Shown: positions 17,157-26,472, counted from the first letter of the stretch. The stretch is DNA of 64,000 nucleotides from Sulfurimonas sp. (GCA_028687935.1 JAQTZE010000008.1:1-64000), one strand, 5' to 3'. The notes: generated by a model from the letters alone, not told the origin. A program made the numbers and translations.

Positions 17157-18374
17157 TTAGATTTTTTTAAAAATGAGAACACCGTTTGTACCGCCAAAAC
17201 CAAATGAGTTACTCATAACTACATTTAGTTCTGCTTTACGTGCTTGATTTGGAACGATGTCTAAGTCGCAGTTTTCGTCTGGATTTTCATAATTTATTGT
17301 TGGAGGAAGTATTCCGTCTCTCATAGCCATAAGACACACAACCGCTTCAATACCGCCAGCAGCACCTAAACAGTGACCTATTTGACCTTTGATAGAACTC
17401 ATTGGAGGACAGTTTTCTTTGCCACCGAGCATATCTTTGAGTGCTGCAGTTTCATTTTTATCATTAATTGGTGTAGATGTACCATGTGCATTGACATAGT
17501 CAAGCTTAGGTTTACCAGCCATATTGTATGCAGCTTTCATTGCGCGTGCTGGACCATCAAGACTTGGAGTAGTGATATGACTTGCATCACCGCTCTCTCC
17601 AAAGCCTATGATCTCACCATAGATATGTGCACCACGTGCTATTGCATCTTCGTATACTTCAAGTACAAGTGCTGCAGCTCCCTCACCCATAACAAAACCA
17701 TCACGTTCTGCATCAAATGGACGAGAAGCTTTTTTTGGATCTTCATTTCTTGTAGAGAGTGCTTTCATCGCAGCAAACCCACCAACACCTGCACCTGTCA
17801 CTGCTGATTCTGCAGAGACAACGAGCATTTTATCTGCGCCGCCACATATAATTGTTTTTACAGCTTCACTGATTGAGTGTGTTCCAGCTGCACATGCTGT
17901 AACACTTGAGAGGTTTGGGCCTTTTGTACCATGCGCGATAGAGACAAATCCACCGAGCATATTTACAAGCGCTGAGGGAATAAAAAATGGCGAAATTCTA
18001 CGCGGACCTTTTGTTTCGATGATGATTGAACTTTTCTCAATCGCGGGAAGACCACCGATACCTGAACCTGAACTGATACCAAATCTTTCCATGTCAGTAT
18101 CTTCAGGAATCCTTGCATCTGCCATTGCTTCTTGAGCTGCTTTGAGCCCAAGATGGATAAATCTGTCTGCTTTTTTCACTTCTTTAGCATCCATTACAGA
18201 AGCAGGATCAAAATCTTTTACTTCACCAGCAATTCTTACTGCATATTCTGTTGGGTCAAAAAGAGTAATAGTATCGATACCGCATGCACCTTCGCATATA
18301 GCTTTAAAAGAACTCTCTTTATCATTGCCAACTGAGTTGATCATACCCATACCAGTTACTACTACTCTTTTCAT
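17157..18374 (-). CDS. fabF: Beta-ketoacyl-ACP synthase II
   Basis: FabF condenses acyl-ACP with malonyl-ACP in chain elongation. The sequence begins MKRVVVTGMGMINSVG, contains the active Cys in SVTACAAGTHSI, and the two catalytic His regions in NAHGTSTPINDK and IGHCLGAAGG, with SNSFGFGGTNG near the end. The ATG at 18374 has GGAG 7 nt upstream and fits the family; a longer in-frame start at 18392 is unlikely. Its length of 405 residues is normal. Confidence 0.97.
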   Translation of the reverse strand: MKRVVVTGMGMINSVGNDKESSFKAICEGACGIDTITLFDPTEYAVRIAGEVKDFDPASVMDAKEVKKADRFIHLGLKAAQEAMADARIPEDTDMERFGISSGSGIGGLPAIEKSSIIIETKGPRRISPFFIPSALVNMLGGFVSIAHGTKGPNLSSVTACAAGTHSISEAVKTIICGGADKMLVVSAESAVTGAGVGGFAAMKALSTRNEDPKKASRPFDAERDGFVMGEGAAALVLEVYEDAIARGAHIYGEIIGFGESGDASHITTPSLDGPARAMKAAYNMAGKPKLDYVNAHGTSTPINDKNETAALKDMLGGKENCPPMSSIKGQIGHCLGAAGGIEAVVCLMAMRDGILPPTINYENPDENCDLDIVPNQARKAELNVVMSNSFGFGGTNGVLIFKKI

Positions 18375-18434
18375 ATAAAACTCCAAAATCATAAAATACT
18401 TTTAATAACTAACAAAAATTGGCTATGAAAAATA

Positions 18435-18464
18435 TTTTACTCCAAGGCTAAGCTCGGAGTAAAA
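18435..18464 (-). terminator. Hairpin between acpP and fabF
   Basis: TTTTACTCC (18435-18443) pairs perfectly with GGAGTAAAA (18456-18464). Read on the minus strand it follows acpP and is trailed by a T-rich ATATTTTTC, so it looks like a rho-independent or partial terminator that would let acpP be made in excess of fabF. Confidence 0.65.
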
Positions 18465-18481
18465 CCAGTTGCGTTTAAAGA

Positions 18482-18709
18482 TTATTTGCTTTCGATATAA
18501 GCTACTACGTCAGCAACAGTTTGAATTTTCTCTGCTTCATCATCAGGAATTTCAATATCAAATTTCTCTTCAAGAGCCATAACAAGTTCAACAACATCAA
18601 GACTGTCAGCGCCTAAATCTTCAACGAATTTTGAATCCTCTTTAACCTCATCAGCGCTCACGCTTAATTGCTCAACTACTACTTCTTTAATATCATCTAT
18701 AAGTGCCAT
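18482..18709 (-). CDS. acpP: Acyl carrier protein
   Basis: ACP holds growing acyl chains on a phosphopantetheine arm. The 75-residue acidic protein has the attachment motif [10 protein letters not shown], the Ser being the modified residue. A GGAGC site precedes the ATG. It lies between fabG (53 nt upstream) and fabF, with a hairpin on the fabF side. Confidence 0.98.
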   Translation of the reverse strand: MALIDDIKEVVVEQLSVSADEVKEDSKFVEDLGADSLDVVELVMALEEKFDIEIPDDEAEKIQTVADVVAYIESK

Positions 18710-18762
18710 TATAGCTCCTGTTTTTTTAATTTAATCGTGTAATTATAACAAATTTAGCTTAA

Positions 18763-19509
18763 TTAAGCCATATTCATCCCGCCATTTACCTTGAGCGTCT
18801 CTCCCGTAATATAGCTTGCATGGTCAGAAAGTAAAAACGCAGTAGCCTCTGCAACTTCACTTGGATTGCCAAAACGAGCCATTGGTATCTTAGAGGTAAA
18901 GCTTCCTTTTACCTCATCACTGAGTATCTCTGTCATCTCTGTTGCGATAAAACCTGGAGTTACTGTATTGTAACGGATACCGCTTGTAGCCGCTTCAATA
19001 GCGAAACTTTTTGTCATTGCAATAACACCGCCTTTACTTGCAGCATAGTTTGTCTGTCCTGCGTTTCCTGTTTCACCAACGATAGATGCGATATTGACAA
19101 CTGCACCGAATTTTTTCTTACGCATCGCTTTCATAGACTCTCTACAGCCAATAAAACAAGAAATGAGATTTGCGTTTATTACCGACATAAAATCTTCTGT
19201 TTTCATGCGAAGTGCAAGTTTATCATTTGTGATTCCTGCGTTGTTTACAAGGTAAGAAAATTCACCATCGCAATCTACTATAGTTTTGATAGCATCCATA
19301 AACGCAGCTTCATCACTAACGTCAAAACCAATAACAGCAGCACTTCCGCCTGCCGCTTCAATAGCCTCTTTTACAGCGTCCGCTTCAGCAGCTCCACTTC
19401 TATAATTAATCCAAACTTTTAAACCAAATCCAGCCAAAGTTTTTGCGATTTCTGCACCGATTCCACGGCTTGATCCTGTAACTAAAACATTTTTTCCACT
19501 AAATTTCAT
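18763..19509 (-). CDS. fabG: 3-oxoacyl-ACP reductase
   Basis: FabG reduces beta-ketoacyl-ACP with NADPH. The 248-residue short-chain dehydrogenase has the cofactor motif TGSSRGIGAEIA, NNAGITND, catalytic Ser in VNIASIVGE, and YAASKGG with Tyr and Lys. The end SYITGETLKVNGGMNMA is typical of FabG. A GAGGAAAAAG site precedes the ATG. Confidence 0.97.
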   Translation of the reverse strand: MKFSGKNVLVTGSSRGIGAEIAKTLAGFGLKVWINYRSGAAEADAVKEAIEAAGGSAAVIGFDVSDEAAFMDAIKTIVDCDGEFSYLVNNAGITNDKLALRMKTEDFMSVINANLISCFIGCRESMKAMRKKKFGAVVNIASIVGETGNAGQTNYAASKGGVIAMTKSFAIEAATSGIRYNTVTPGFIATEMTEILSDEVKGSFTSKIPMARFGNPSEVAEATAFLLSDHASYITGETLKVNGGMNMA

Positions 19510-19590
19510 ACTTTTTCCTCTTTCAAATAAACTAAAACTTCAATATTAAGAACAATAGCAAAGATTAACTTTGCATAAAATATATAGCAC

Positions 19591-21066
19591 TTAGATAAGT
19601 GCGTGATCCATCTCAGCAGGAATCTCTATATCCATTAGTTTTAAAACTGTCGGTGCGATGTTGTTAAGTCCGCCTGATTCTACTTTACTCACACCCTCAG
19701 CTATAACAAAACACCAAACTTTGCCAACTGTATGGTTTGTGAGAATGTTATCTTCATCATCACGCATCTCTTCACAGTTTCCGTGGTCTGAAGTAATCAC
19801 GACTGCGTAGCCTTTTTCTTTGGCTTTCTCGATGATAAGTCCAAGCTCAGAATCGACTGCGTTTACAGCCTTTTTCGCTGCTTCAAAGTCTCCTGTGTGT
19901 CCTACCATATCGCCATTTGCAAAGTTTACTACGACAAAGTCATACGCATCATCCATTGCGTTTAGTACAGCTTTTCCAACTTCACGCGCACTCATTTCAG
20001 GTTTTTCATCGTATGTTTTCACATTTGGAGAAGGAATCAGCACTCTTGTTTCATTCGCATACGGCTCATCAATGCCACCATTTAAAAAAAATGTAACATG
20101 CGCATATTTCTCCGTCTCAGCCGTGTGAAGCTGTCTAAGACCTTGGCTTGAGATCACCTCAGCCAAAGTGTTTTTTGGAGAGTCTTTTCTAAAAAGAACA
20201 GGATATGGAAAACTTTTATCATACTCTGTAATCGTGGCAAGATGCAACTCAAGTGGTCTCTGCTCAAAGCCACTAAAACTTTTGTCTGCGATTGCCGTAA
20301 CTAGCTCACGCATCCTGTCACTTCTATAGTTGATAGTCAAAACGCTATCCCCGTTTTGCATACCATCATAGCCTTCAAACGCAGCTGGTGCAACAAACTC
20401 ATCTGTTTCTCCAAGCGCATATGAATGACCTATGTAAGACTCTGGTGTAAAGTCTGTTTTTGGCTCTGCGTTTACAATAGCATCATAGGCACGTTTCACT
20501 CTCTCCCAACGATTATCTCTATCCATCGTGTAAAAACGTCCTGAAATAGTTGCAATTTTTATCTTCTCACTGAGATGTGCTTCAACTTGCTTAAGATACT
20601 TTTGCGCTGAAGTCGGAGAGACATCTCTTCCATCTGTGATGAGATGCAAGAAAACTTCTTTGCCATTTTGTGCTGCAATATCCGCTATACCCATAAAGTG
20701 ATCTATATGCGAGTGTACGCCGCCATCACTCATAAGACCGATAAGATGAAGTCTCTGAGAAGTGGAAAAAAGTTTTTGTAGCTCTGGATTGGATTCTAAA
20801 GTATGCTCAGACAAAGCGAGTGAAATTTTTACCAAATCTTGATATAAAACCCTTCCGCTTCCTATGCTCATATGCCCAACTTCAGAGTTGCCCATTTGTC
20901 CCTCAGGAAGTCCTACGCTGAGTCCAAATGTATCAATTAGAGCGTGCGGAACTTCCTGAAAAAGTTTGTCATATGTCGGCTTGGTAGCATTGTAAAACGC
21001 ATTGTATTTTGTTTTAGCACAATAACCTATACCATCGGTAATTATTAAAATAGCTTTTTTGCTCAT
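19591..21066 (-). CDS. gpmI: 2,3-bisphosphoglycerate-independent phosphoglycerate mutase
   Basis: GpmI interconverts 3- and 2-phosphoglycerate in glycolysis and gluconeogenesis using two Mn ions. The 491 residues show the N-terminal metal site and phosphoserine region (IITDGIGY, MGNSEVGHMSIGSGR), the substrate-binding HLITDGRDVSP, NYRSDRMRE, and the metal ligands in NGDMVGHTG and TSDHGNCEEM. AAGGAA precedes the ATG. It is transcribed away from mraY, with a 73-bp shared upstream region. Confidence 0.97.
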   Translation of the reverse strand: MSKKAILIITDGIGYCAKTKYNAFYNATKPTYDKLFQEVPHALIDTFGLSVGLPEGQMGNSEVGHMSIGSGRVLYQDLVKISLALSEHTLESNPELQKLFSTSQRLHLIGLMSDGGVHSHIDHFMGIADIAAQNGKEVFLHLITDGRDVSPTSAQKYLKQVEAHLSEKIKIATISGRFYTMDRDNRWERVKRAYDAIVNAEPKTDFTPESYIGHSYALGETDEFVAPAAFEGYDGMQNGDSVLTINYRSDRMRELVTAIADKSFSGFEQRPLELHLATITEYDKSFPYPVLFRKDSPKNTLAEVISSQGLRQLHTAETEKYAHVTFFLNGGIDEPYANETRVLIPSPNVKTYDEKPEMSAREVGKAVLNAMDDAYDFVVVNFANGDMVGHTGDFEAAKKAVNAVDSELGLIIEKAKEKGYAVVITSDHGNCEEMRDDEDNILTNHTVGKVWCFVIAEGVSKVESGGLNNIAPTVLKLMDIEIPAEMDHALI

Positions 21067-21102
21067 TTTATTCCTTTAGTCCAAATATTTATGTGATTAT
21101 AC

Positions 21103-21108
21103 TATAAT
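21103..21108 (+). promoter_or_regulatory. -10 box for mraY-murD
   Basis: A TATAAT in the gpmI-mraY divergent region, 31 nt before the mraY TTG start. It is the only strong -10 on this strand here. Confidence 0.5.
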
Positions 21109-21139
21109 GCCACTTTTATTTTAAACATATGGATACGCT

Positions 21140-22201
21140 TTGCTTTACTGGTTACATGAAATACTACATATAAATATACTCGGATATATTACTATTAGAG
21201 CTGGAGTTGCGTTTTTTCTCGCACTTCTTTTTACACTTTTTCTTATGCCTGTTTTTATTCGCTGGGCGCAGAGAACTTCCTCGCATCAGCCTATAAACAA
21301 CTGGGCACCTGATAGACATCAAGCCAAAGCAAAAACTCCTACGATGGGCGGCATCGTTTTTATTGGTGCAACCATTCTGGCTTCACTTTTGACAATAAAA
21401 TTTTCCAACTTTTTTGCACTTGGAGCGATAGGAACACTTGTTCTTTTCGCACTTATTGGCTTTCAAGATGACTACGCAAAGATACGCAAAAACGAAAATC
21501 TTGCAGGGCTCAAAGCTCGTACAAAACTCGCACTACAAGTTGGCTCGGCACTTCTTATTGCTGCGTTTTTATATGCCTTTGTTGATTTTAATACAGAACT
21601 TTATGTCCCTTTTGTTAAAACGGCCGTCATCGATATGGGTATTTTTGCCTTAGTATTGTGGGTCTTGGTCATCGTATCTACATCAAACGCAGTCAATCTT
21701 ACAGATGGACTTGATGGTCTAGCAACTGTCCCTTCTATCGCTGCTTTAGGATCTTTTAGTATCATCATCTACATCATAGGAAACGCAAAAATCAGCGAAT
21801 ATCTTTTGATGCCAAACTTTGACATAGGTGAAGTTGTTATCGTAGCAGCCGCGCTTATCGGGGCACTTAGCGGATTTCTTTGGTATAACTGCCATCCTGC
21901 AGAAGTCTTCATGGGAGATAGCGGATCTTTAACTATCGGTGCATTTTTGGGTTATCTTGCAATCATCTCTAAAAGTGAGATTCTTTTGCTCCTCATCGGC
22001 TCTATCTTTGTCATCGAAACACTCTCTGTCATCTTGCAAGTAGGAAGTTACAAACTACGCAAAAAAAGAGTCTTTCTCATGGCCCCTATCCACCATCATT
22101 TTGAGATGAAAAACTGGGCGGAAAACAAAATCATCGTGCGTTTTTGGATTATCGCTATCATCTCCAACCTCATAGCACTCATCACGCTCAAGATACGCTA
22201 A
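21140..22201 (+). CDS. mraY: Phospho-N-acetylmuramoyl-pentapeptide transferase
   Basis: MraY links the UDP-MurNAc-pentapeptide to undecaprenyl phosphate, making lipid I. It is a ten-helix membrane enzyme; the sequence has the catalytic loops KTPTMGGIVF, FQDDYAK, NLTDGLDGLA and FMGDSGSLTIGAF, and ends with MAPIHHHFEMK. The start is TTG (MLYWLHE), which fits homologues; GGA lies 6 nt before it. The stop codon shares bases with the murD ATG (TAATG). Confidence 0.96.
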   Translation: MLYWLHEILHINILGYITIRAGVAFFLALLFTLFLMPVFIRWAQRTSSHQPINNWAPDRHQAKAKTPTMGGIVFIGATILASLLTIKFSNFFALGAIGTLVLFALIGFQDDYAKIRKNENLAGLKARTKLALQVGSALLIAAFLYAFVDFNTELYVPFVKTAVIDMGIFALVLWVLVIVSTSNAVNLTDGLDGLATVPSIAALGSFSIIIYIIGNAKISEYLLMPNFDIGEVVIVAAALIGALSGFLWYNCHPAEVFMGDSGSLTIGAFLGYLAIISKSEILLLLIGSIFVIETLSVILQVGSYKLRKKRVFLMAPIHHHFEMKNWAENKIIVRFWIIAIISNLIALITLKIR

Positions 22202-23403
22202 TGCAACGCGTCTCTTTCTTTGGCTACGGCGGGACAACAAAAGCACTTGCTAAACATGTAACAAACGCAACGTTTTACGATGATAAATGTGTCAAACCTT
22301 TTCATGACGAAGAGGGTTATAGTGTCAAACCTGCGAGTGATTTCAATCCTGAATACTCAGATCTAGAGATTCCCTCACCTGGTATCCCGCCATCAAATGC
22401 ACTCATCCAAAAAGCAAAAAATCTTATCAGCGAATATGACTTTTTTGCAGACGCAAAGCCTCTTTCTGTCTGGATAAGCGGCACTAACGGCAAAACAACG
22501 ACAACACAGATGATGCAACATCTTCTCAAAGATAAAGCAAGTCAGGAAGGCGGTAATATCGGGACACCTTTGGCGAAACTCGATCAAAACGCAGCTATCT
22601 GGATACTCGAAACCAGCTCTTTTACAATGCACTACACAAACAAAGCCAGACCAAATATCTACGTCTTACTTCCACTCAGCCCCGATCACCTCAGCTGGCA
22701 TGGAAATATGGAGGAGTATGTCAAAGCCAAACTCAAACCGCTCTCTATGATGCGAGAAGGTGAAATAGCCATCATCCCTGAGGCCTATAAAGATATCCAA
22801 ACAAACGCACATCTCATCACTTACAAGGATGAAGAAGATCTCGCTGCACACTTTGGCATAGAGATAGAAAAAATCAAGTTTAAAGGGGCATTTTTAGCTG
22901 ATGCACTTTTGGCTATGGCAGTAGATAAGATCCTTTTTGATCGTATCAGCTATGAAAATATAAACGCTTTCGTAATCGATCCACACCGCCAAGAGGAGCT
23001 GCATGATGCGCAAGGCAGATTGTGGATTAATGACACAAAAGCTACAAATCTTGACGCGACTATCGCTGCACTCAAACGCTATAAAGATGCACACATCCAC
23101 CTTATTCTCGGCGGGGATGACAAAGGTGTGGATCTCTCCGAGCTTTTTGAATTTCTCAAAGCAATGGATCTGCAAATCTATACAATCGGCTCCAACAAAG
23201 AAAAGCTCTGCACACTTGCACAAAAATACGGCGTTGCGTTTACCCTGTGCAAAAATCTTGCAAACGCAGTCCAAGAGATAGATAAAAATCTCCAAAAAGA
23301 GCAAGTTGCCCTCCTCTCTCCAGCGGCTGCAAGTCTTGATGAGTTTACTTCTTACGCACAGCGAGGCGATCAGTTCAAAGAGGCTGTAAGAGCGCTCTTA
23401 TGA
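22201..23403 (+). CDS. murD: UDP-N-acetylmuramoylalanine--D-glutamate ligase
   Basis: MurD adds D-glutamate to UDP-MurNAc-L-Ala in peptidoglycan synthesis. The protein has a shortened N-terminal Rossmann domain (VSFFGYGGTTKAL), the ATP-binding SGTNGKTTTTQMM at about residue 95-110, LSPDHLSWHG, and DPHRQE and NDTKATNLDA of the C-terminal domain. The ATG at 22201 is chosen over an upstream ATG that would sit inside mraY. At 400 residues it is slightly shorter than E. coli MurD, mostly at the N-terminus. It overlaps purN by 4 nt. Confidence 0.94.
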   Translation: MQRVSFFGYGGTTKALAKHVTNATFYDDKCVKPFHDEEGYSVKPASDFNPEYSDLEIPSPGIPPSNALIQKAKNLISEYDFFADAKPLSVWISGTNGKTTTTQMMQHLLKDKASQEGGNIGTPLAKLDQNAAIWILETSSFTMHYTNKARPNIYVLLPLSPDHLSWHGNMEEYVKAKLKPLSMMREGEIAIIPEAYKDIQTNAHLITYKDEEDLAAHFGIEIEKIKFKGAFLADALLAMAVDKILFDRISYENINAFVIDPHRQEELHDAQGRLWINDTKATNLDATIAALKRYKDAHIHLILGGDDKGVDLSELFEFLKAMDLQIYTIGSNKEKLCTLAQKYGVAFTLCKNLANAVQEIDKNLQKEQVALLSPAAASLDEFTSYAQRGDQFKEAVRALL

Positions 23404-23963
23404 GAAATGTAGCCATTCTCGCTTCTCACAACGGAAGCGGTTTCAACGCTCTGTATGAAGCACAACAAAGTAAACTTCTTGATATAAACATCAATCTTCT
23501 CATCTCAAATAATACAAACGCAGCCGCCTTGCAAAACGCAGCAAAACGCAACATAGAGAGTTTTCTCATCAATGCCAAAACGCAGAGTGATCCAGATGAG
23601 GCTATCTATGATTTGCTCAAAAAACATCAATGCGAGTTTGTTCTTCTCTCTGGCTATATGAAAAAACTCCCAGCAAAAATCACTCGAGAGTTTAAAGTCC
23701 TCAACTCACACCCAGCACTCCTTCCAAACTACGGCGGAGCAGGCATGTACGGCAGATATGTCCATGAAGCGGTTATCCAAAACAAAGAAGAAAAAAGTGG
23801 TGTCACTTTCCACGTAGTCAATGAAGTCTATGATGATGGAGAGATTATCTTGCAAAAAGAGCTTTTACTCGCAGAAGATGAGAGCGTAGAGAGTCTCGAG
23901 GAGAAGATAAAAACACTCGAAGCCCTTGCTATCGTCGAAGGTTTTGCTAAGTGTTTGAAGTAG
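23400..23963 (+). CDS. purN: Phosphoribosylglycinamide formyltransferase
   Basis: PurN transfers a formyl group from 10-formyl-THF to GAR in purine synthesis. The sequence begins VAILASHNGSGFNALYEA and has LSGYMKKLP, NSHPALLPNYGGAGMYG with the catalytic Asn and His, and VYDDGEI with the catalytic Asp. The 187-residue length is usual. Four AAACGCA copies lie within 70 bp (23516-23584) and fall in three different codon frames, which argues that the DNA word itself is kept. Confidence 0.92.
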   Translation: MRNVAILASHNGSGFNALYEAQQSKLLDININLLISNNTNAAALQNAAKRNIESFLINAKTQSDPDEAIYDLLKKHQCEFVLLSGYMKKLPAKITREFKVLNSHPALLPNYGGAGMYGRYVHEAVIQNKEEKSGVTFHVVNEVYDDGEIILQKELLLAEDESVESLEEKIKTLEALAIVEGFAKCLK

Positions 23964-24550
23964 CTGAGTATATAGGCATCATTGCCTTTGCTATGAGTGG
24001 TTTTTTTGTAGCTACGAGAAACCATCTTGACCTCCTTGGCATCCTTATTTCTACTTTTCTCACAGCCCTCGGTGGCGGTATCCTGCGTGATATTGCCGTA
24101 GATAAAGTCCCTTTTACATTCTCTCACGATTATCCAGCGCTCATCGTCACAAGCGTTTTAATACTTCTTATAGTTTTTAAGTTTCACCGTAAAAACTCTC
24201 TCGAGAACAAACCACTTTTTATCCTCAGCGACTCTATTGGACTCATCTCTTTTAGTATCTCTGGTGCACTAATTGGGATAGAACACGATTTCAACCTCAC
24301 AGGCGTTGTAACCATGGCTTTCATCACGGCAGTTGGTGGCGGAATAGCCCGAGATGTGATCATCAATGAAGTGCCTTTTGTTTTTAAAACAGGCTTTTAT
24401 GGGACTATTTCGCTTATCGTCGGCTGCGTTTTATACTATTTACATCAGGCAGACCTCATCTCACTTTTGAGCATCACACTGCTCTTCTTTGCCGGTCTGA
24501 GCCTTCGTATACTTGCCTATTATAAGAAGTGGTCGATTCCACTGCGATAA
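23951..24550 (+). CDS. TRIC-type (UPF0126) membrane protein
   Basis: The 199-residue hydrophobic protein has the duplicated three-helix repeat of bacterial TRIC-like cation channels, with the repeated pattern ALGGGILRDI in the first half and AVGGGIARDVIINEVP in the second. About seven helices are predicted. Start is GTG overlapping the end of purN by 13 nt. Family members such as E. coli YicG have been linked to glycine uptake or cation conductance; the substrate here is unknown. Confidence 0.85.
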   Translation: MFEVAEYIGIIAFAMSGFFVATRNHLDLLGILISTFLTALGGGILRDIAVDKVPFTFSHDYPALIVTSVLILLIVFKFHRKNSLENKPLFILSDSIGLISFSISGALIGIEHDFNLTGVVTMAFITAVGGGIARDVIINEVPFVFKTGFYGTISLIVGCVLYYLHQADLISLLSITLLFFAGLSLRILAYYKKWSIPLR

Positions 24551-24588
24551 TATAGTTCCACGTAAGCTTACTTTCAGTCCTTCAAAGA

Positions 24589-24594
24589 TATAAT
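24589..24594 (+). promoter_or_regulatory. -10 box for the tRNA-Phe pair
   Basis: TATAAT placed 16 nt before the first tRNA-Phe gene, a normal distance for a short 5' leader. Confidence 0.55.
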
Positions 24595-24610
24595 TTCGCT
24601 CTTAAAAGAT

Positions 24611-24686
24611 GGCCAATTAGCTCAGTCGGTAGAGCAGTAGATTGAAAATCTGCGTGTCCTTGGTTCGATTCCGAGATTGGCCACCA
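24611..24686 (+). tRNA. tRNA-Phe (GAA), copy 1
   Basis: 76 nt with encoded CCA. Acceptor GGCCAAT pairs with ATTGGCC; the anticodon loop reads TTGAAAA with GAA in the middle. The T-arm has GGTTCGATTCC. Identical to copy 2, which begins 29 nt after its end. Confidence 0.95.
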
Positions 24687-24715
24687 CCTTTTTTAAGACA
24701 AATACTTTTTATTAT

Positions 24716-24791
24716 GGCCAATTAGCTCAGTCGGTAGAGCAGTAGATTGAAAATCTGCGTGTCCTTGGTTCGATTCCGAGATTGGCCACCA
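24716..24791 (+). tRNA. tRNA-Phe (GAA), copy 2
   Basis: Identical in all 76 positions to the copy at 24611, including CCA. The two are separated by 29 nt of unrelated T-rich spacer, so the duplication is either recent or kept identical by gene conversion. Confidence 0.95.
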
Positions 24792-24844
24792 CCTCATTTA
24801 TATCAAAATCATTTATTTATTTTTTATTATAAACGCAAAATTTG

Positions 24845-24850
24845 ATATAA
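24845..24850 (+). promoter_or_regulatory. -10 box for ssrA
   Basis: GATATAAT ends 16 nt before the mature 5' end of tmRNA. An AAACGCA motif lies just upstream at 24833. Confidence 0.5.
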
Positions 24851-24866
24851 TTTCTAAACCCTAAAT

Positions 24867-25244
24867 GGGGACGATATGGCTTCGACTGGAGCTATTCTCC
24901 TGTAATTGCATGTCGGACTGAGCACTTCCGTTACGCGGCTCACTTTGCTTAAATGCAAACAATACAAATTACCGCCCAGCTTACGCAGTAGCATAAGTTT
25001 TACCCCCTCGCAAGAGGACGGGCTGCTTCACCTATGGACTCTAGATAAGTAGGATTCGAAGTATAACCCCCTATGTAGATATACTTTGCGTTTGTCTCGA
25101 ACGTGAAACGAATCCCAGAGGCTCGTCTTGTGTAGCTTTGCAAGTTGCGTGAAGCAAGATCAAACTTTAGCAACTTTTCTAAACATGTAGACGTTGCAGG
25201 TAGCTAGCTTTAGGACTCCGGTTCAATCCCGGACGTCTCCACCA
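24867..25244 (+). ncRNA. ssrA: tmRNA (ssrA)
   Basis: tmRNA rescues stalled ribosomes and tags unfinished proteins. The 5' end GGGGACGATATGGCTTCGAC and the 3' end GGTTCAATCCCGGACGTCTC plus CCA form the tRNA-like domain. The tag frame starts at GCA 24955 and ends at TAA 24994, giving ANNTNYRPAYAVA, close to the ANN...PAYA tags of Campylobacterota. About 378 nt with pseudoknot-forming inverted sequences downstream of the tag. Confidence 0.96.
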
Positions 25245-25319
25245 ATACTCAATCTAAACCAATCTAATAAATCCCTAAAATAGATCAAAAAAAATACTAC
25301 AGTATAATTTTTACTCCAT

Positions 25320-25673
25320 CTACTCTTTTATAAATTTCATAATACTATCTGTCGGTCTTCCAATAATTGCTCTGTCACCTTTAAAAATCACAGGTCGTTC
25401 AATAAGCTTTGGATTTGCAACCATGGCATCTACGAGTATGTCATAGTCATATTCTTCTTTGAGATGTAGCTCTTTATAGAGATCCTCTTTCGTTCTCATA
25501 AGCTCTTTGGGATTCATTCCGAGCATTGTAAGGGCTGTTGTAATCTCATCTTTCGTTGGGCTTGTTTCTAAATATTTAATGACTTCGATTTCACAGTCAT
25601 TTTGCTCTAAAATACTCATGGCTTCGCGAGACTTTGAACATTTTGGGTTATGCCATATAGTTATTGTATTCAT
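25320..25673 (-). CDS. ArsC/Spx family thioredoxin-fold protein (arsenate reductase-like)
   Basis: The 117 residues fit glutaredoxin-dependent arsenate reductases of the E. coli ArsC type: HNPKCSKSREAM with the catalytic Cys (about residue 12), and ERPVIFKGDRAIIGRP with the Arg residues that bind the oxyanion. Related YfgD-like proteins have the same features and no known arsenic role. No ars operon genes are nearby, so a true arsenate function is not certain. Confidence 0.85.
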   Translation of the reverse strand: MNTITIWHNPKCSKSREAMSILEQNDCEIEVIKYLETSPTKDEITTALTMLGMNPKELMRTKEDLYKELHLKEEYDYDILVDAMVANPKLIERPVIFKGDRAIIGRPTDSIMKFIKE

Positions 25674-25789
25674 ATTTGTTTCCTCTATATTTTTTGAAAC
25701 TTTACACTATTATTCTATGCTATAACTTTAATTGGCGTTTTGAATACAATTTAACAGCAAAAACTCTAGCGAAGGAATCCATCCATCAC

Positions 25790-26095
25790 ATGATTCATTT
25801 TTCTTTTTCACTCAGCTATATACAAATATATATCATCACAATAAGTATCATATCCTTTGGAATCTATAGTTTTGACAAGGCACAAGCACTCTCAAACAAT
25901 AGAAATATTTCAAGAATCTCAGAGTTTCATCTTTTGTTATCATCGTTTTTGGGAGGTTCTTTTGGCTCATTAGCAGCAATGTTTCTTTTTAGACATAAGA
26001 TCAAGAAGCTCTCTTTTCTTACTAAATTTACCCTCGTCTGCATTGTGCAGCTTGCTCTAGTATTTGTATATCTTCGCAAGGACTCTCTCCTATGA
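25790..26095 (+). CDS. DUF1294 family membrane protein
   Basis: A small hydrophobic protein of about 101 residues with the DUF1294 pattern: helix, FGIYSFDKAQAL, RISEFHLLLSSFLGGSFGSLAAMFLFRHK, then a last helix. I choose the ATG at 25790 (MIHFSFSLSYIQ), with AAGGAA about 13 nt upstream, because the family begins near here; the frame is open further upstream without family similarity. Function unknown. Confidence 0.75.
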   Translation: MIHFSFSLSYIQIYIITISIISFGIYSFDKAQALSNNRNISRISEFHLLLSSFLGGSFGSLAAMFLFRHKIKKLSFLTKFTLVCIVQLALVFVYLRKDSLL

Positions 26096-26135
26096 ATACG
26101 CAAGAAAAAACTTTTTATTTATTTGATTGACGATA

Positions 26136-26402
26136 ATGCAGTATGAATTTGAAGAAGATGTAGAGCCAACTTGGCTTGTTAAGCAAAGAGAAGATGCTTT
26201 ATTAGTGGCAGAAGCATATGCTAAAAATGAAAAGATTATCTATAAAACAGGAGATCAGTTAGGGAATTTTTTGTTTGAAAACTATAACAAAGCTAAAAAT
26301 AGAGCAACTTTTAAATGCCAAGAGTGCGGCAGAAAGTTCAGCTATAACATCTACAGTATCAAAAATAAAAAAAGATGTAAATGGGTCAAATACCATGAAT
26401 AG
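26136..26402 (+). CDS. Small hypothetical protein with partial zinc-ribbon
   Basis: The 88-residue protein is hydrophilic and ends with FKCQECGRKFSYNIYSIKNK and a further Cys, like half of a zinc ribbon with only three cysteines. I take the ATG at 26136; a TTG at 26127 in the same frame is possible. I do not recognise the family. The upstream DUF1294 gene ends 40 nt before. Confidence 0.5.
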   Translation: MQYEFEEDVEPTWLVKQREDALLVAEAYAKNEKIIYKTGDQLGNFLFENYNKAKNRATFKCQECGRKFSYNIYSIKNKKRCKWVKYHE

Positions 26403-26472
26403 CTCTCAATGAGAAGCTCTTCTTTAGACTCTTTTTTCTCTTGTGCTTATACCCTTGAAAGCATTATCCGAG

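Noticed and set aside
24611..24791. Integrated element at tRNA-Phe/ssrA
   Set aside because: There is no integrase, no partial tRNA or ssrA 3' copy and no change of gene density nearby.
26092..26130. 12-codon ORF MNTQEKTFYLFD after the DUF1294 gene
   Set aside because: It overlaps the previous stop as ATGA and ends quickly; there is no ribosome-binding site and no similarity, so chance is likely.
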